Origin: Membranipora membranacea
Taxonomy: Eukaryota > Bryozoa > Gymnolaemata > Cheilostomatida > Membraniporidae
Reading direction: 5' to 3'
Length of the DNA stretch: 64,000 bases
Assembly: GCA_914767715.1 (NCBI GenBank)
Contig: OU612074.1
Span: forward strand, 16,912,062 to 16,976,061
In this document: positions 61,838 through 64,000 of the stretch, one piece after another
Numbering within the stretch: the stretch's first letter is position 1
Layout: every line of letters begins with the position of its first letter
Translations under genes and position numbers: made by a program
The notes under the pieces: model-generated
The model's input: only the letters and a program-made list of their open reading frames with translations
Databases searched by the model: none
What the model was told of the DNA's origin: nothing

Positions 61838-63318
61838 CAGCAAACATGCAAGATTCCCAATATTGTTACAATATTAAGAGTCTGTTTGCTAGAGTCAAAA
61901 TATTTATTGAATATTGTAAGAATATTTTTTTAAACTTTGCAATCAAGTTGATGACCAATATTTGGTTAAATATTTAGCAAATATTCAGTATATAATTTTC
62001 AACAGTATGGGATGATAATTGCATTATAATAATATAATCATGAATATTTGTGCAATATTGAGGTAATATTGGCACATTGCCTTTGCGAAAACTTGTCTCA
62101 CAACACTAAGGAAATATTGTTTCACAATAATTATATTTATGTATATTGCATCATGATCTAACCATGAATATATATACTATATTGAGGTTATATTGAAGCA
62201 TCGCCTCTGCAGAAACTTTACTTGCAACACTTAAACAATATTGAATCAAAATATTGAATGTGATTATTGTATTTTAATATAATCATGAATATTTGTGCAA
62301 TATTAAGGAAATAGTGGCGCATCGCCTTTGCAAAACCTTCACTGGCAACATTGGGAGAATGTAACTCGCAATATTGAACGTATATTGCACCATGATATAA
62401 CCATAAATATTTGCACAATATCAAGGTAATACTGAAACATTGCCTCTGCAAAAAATTTACTCACAACATGTAGACAATAAATTGTACAAGATTATGAATG
62501 TATACTGCATCATAATATAAGCATGAATATTTAGACAATATTGATAACATAACATAGAGGAAATGCCCTGCAGGAAATTCGCTCACAAAGTTGAGATTAT
62601 ATTTATTCTGAGTATTGCATGTATAATGTAATACAACCAGGAAGAGTTGTGCGATATTGAGATAATATTCGAACATCGTCTCCACAGAAGCCTTTGCATC
62701 TTGCTGAGACATTTTTTTTTGTTACAGTTTTAGATGCATATTCAATTATATTACAAGGGGATTTATATAGCCAGAACCTTCGCACGATAATAAGTGATGT
62801 TATCAGTCTTACAATTACAACACTGTAATTCATGCTGTTTCTATTTCACATAAAACATTATTGGAAAGGTTAACATCTTCAAGGTAAAGATAGCTAAATG
62901 ATATGCAAAATATCTTCACCTGTGTAAAAATATAAAAACCTCAGTGTACAGAAATGATCACCTCAAATGAGTCAGTACAATTGCTAGGACGGATAATTTT
63001 GCATTGGGGAAAACAGGGATCAATTCTTACAGGATTTCTCCCCTCTTATGCAGATGACAAACGACTCCCTCAGCGGGTTTGAGCTATGGTTGCCCAAGTG
63101 GCTAAGCAGTAACTAATAATTACTGTATCATTCTGAGAGGAATTTACGTTGGGGCCTGTATTATCCAATATTGAATCAGGATTCTAACTGTTGTAGTTGG
63201 CTCATTAGAATACTATCTATTGCCATTGGTCAAATGAAACGAATTTTTTTTAGTCTCATAAATATTTCTTCAAAAACTTAATTATTTCCATCGACCCAAA
63301 AAAATTAACATTGTGCAA
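61838..63318 (-). repeat. Interspersed AT-rich element with ~112-bp subrepeats, copy 2, inverted
   Basis: The reverse complement matches 26,745-28,212. The left end runs CCCAGCAAACATGCAAGATT then AGAGTCTGTTTGC. The subrepeats (61,950-62,700) have the CAATATTG, CATGAATATTTGTGCAATATT and GCATCGCCTTTGC pattern. The right third matches the unique part of copy 1 (CCAAGTGGCTAAGCAGTAAC). The two copies differ by an estimated 10-15%. Minus-strand frames of about 80 codons are open in the subrepeats but look incidental. Confidence 0.82.
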
Positions 63319-64000
63319 AATGGATTTTTTAGATTGAAATTGTTGTATATTTCGGAGTTGGCCCTCCTGGATTCACAGGACCCCCCCCCCGCCTGATATG
63401 CGTGTCTGAAATAGAGCACAGTCCATGTAGACTAGTGTCTAAAAATTTTCTTTGAAGTATTTTATGTGGTTCTGATTGGCTAACCAACTACATACATATT
63501 GAGGTGCAAAGGTCATCACCTTCCTGCCATTGCTTTACCTCTGATCAAGTGACAGTGGAGCTCAGAATATTGAAAATCCCTCCAGCCTCCCCATTTACCA
63601 CCCTACATGTCTGTACTTACATTTTGTTTTGTATAGTTGTAGAAAGTGTGGAAAGAGTGTCATTGTGACACCATGTCAAAGGCCCTTATTGACCGATTTG
63701 GAGAGCAACCACTTATTCTGTTTTGAAGGCCGGTCATCCCCACGATCTAGAGATCGACAATTGCTTTGGAGGCCAATCATGAAGCTAGTGACTTACAATC
63801 ACTGAAAATAAATATAACAGAGCTCGGGTGAATCGGTATTCACCAAAATGTCGCCGTCCTATTCTTCGCCAAATTACTTTTACTCAAATTGTTTTTATTC
63901 AAAATTGATGACCTGTTACTGAAACATTTTGATGTGTTGTACAAATAAATACTTGAATCAAATGATGAAGTTGCAGCCTGTTGATTGATTGTGCAACAAT
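63319..64000. other. No gene seen
   Basis: Mixed sequence with a C homopolymer near 63,382 and an AATAAA near 63,945. No supportable exon, RNA gene or repeat before the window ends. Confidence 0.4.

Noticed and set aside
62218-62712. Minus-strand frames of 77-83 codons (MSQQDAKASVETMFEYYL)
   Set aside because: They lie in the AT-rich subrepeats of the interspersed element. The matching frame in the other copy is broken by the 340-bp segment, and no domain is seen.

Overview
The window looks like nuclear DNA from a marine invertebrate animal. It has intron-split genes with GT..AG junctions, AATAAA polyadenylation signals, a large satellite array, tRNA-derived SINEs, a LINE fragment and several foldback elements. 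The domains are a Toll-like receptor, a collagen-pentraxin, a PAN plus F-type-lectin-like protein and a C-type lectin. These suit a lophotrochozoan or invertebrate deuterostome, but I cannot name the species or phylum.

Layout. 1-25,755 is one uninterrupted satellite array, still running at the left edge: about 76-77 head-to-tail monomers of 335-336 bp. It has two subfamilies, A on the left and B on the right. Between them lies a zone with an eight-monomer, 2,681-bp higher-order duplication. 25,756-30,957 is repeat-rich with no convincing intact gene; it holds a tRNA-like SINE head, an AT-rich interspersed element and a collagen-like exon candidate on the minus strand. 30,958-32,811 (+) holds the three 3' exons of a PAN/F-type-lectin-like gene. 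Its last exon lies in a tandem segmental duplication (32,547-36,398 and 36,399-about 40,445), which gives a second intact copy of that exon at 36,443-36,666. 40,445-42,900 has minisatellites, a partial C-type lectin on the minus strand and a small two-exon candidate on the plus strand. 43,085-47,720 is mostly SINEs, a dead LINE, a 34-bp minisatellite and a foldback element. 48,117-54,920 (+) is a seven-exon collagen-pentraxin locus with two in-frame TAG codons and a frame break. A 1.3-kb palindrome, a hAT-like element and another foldback lie in its introns. 56,924-61,359 (-) is a five-exon gene for a Toll-like receptor, 1,066 residues, with every exon junction in frame. 61,838-63,318 is an inverted second copy of the 26.7-kb interspersed element.

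Taken together, 30-61 kb reads as a cluster of secreted or membrane recognition proteins (lectin-like, pentraxin-like and TLR-like) that resemble innate-immunity molecules. It is bracketed by inverted copies of one repeat and sits beside a satellite block. A shared job for these genes is inference only. The short reading frames inside the satellite are by-products of the repeat and are not annotated as genes.
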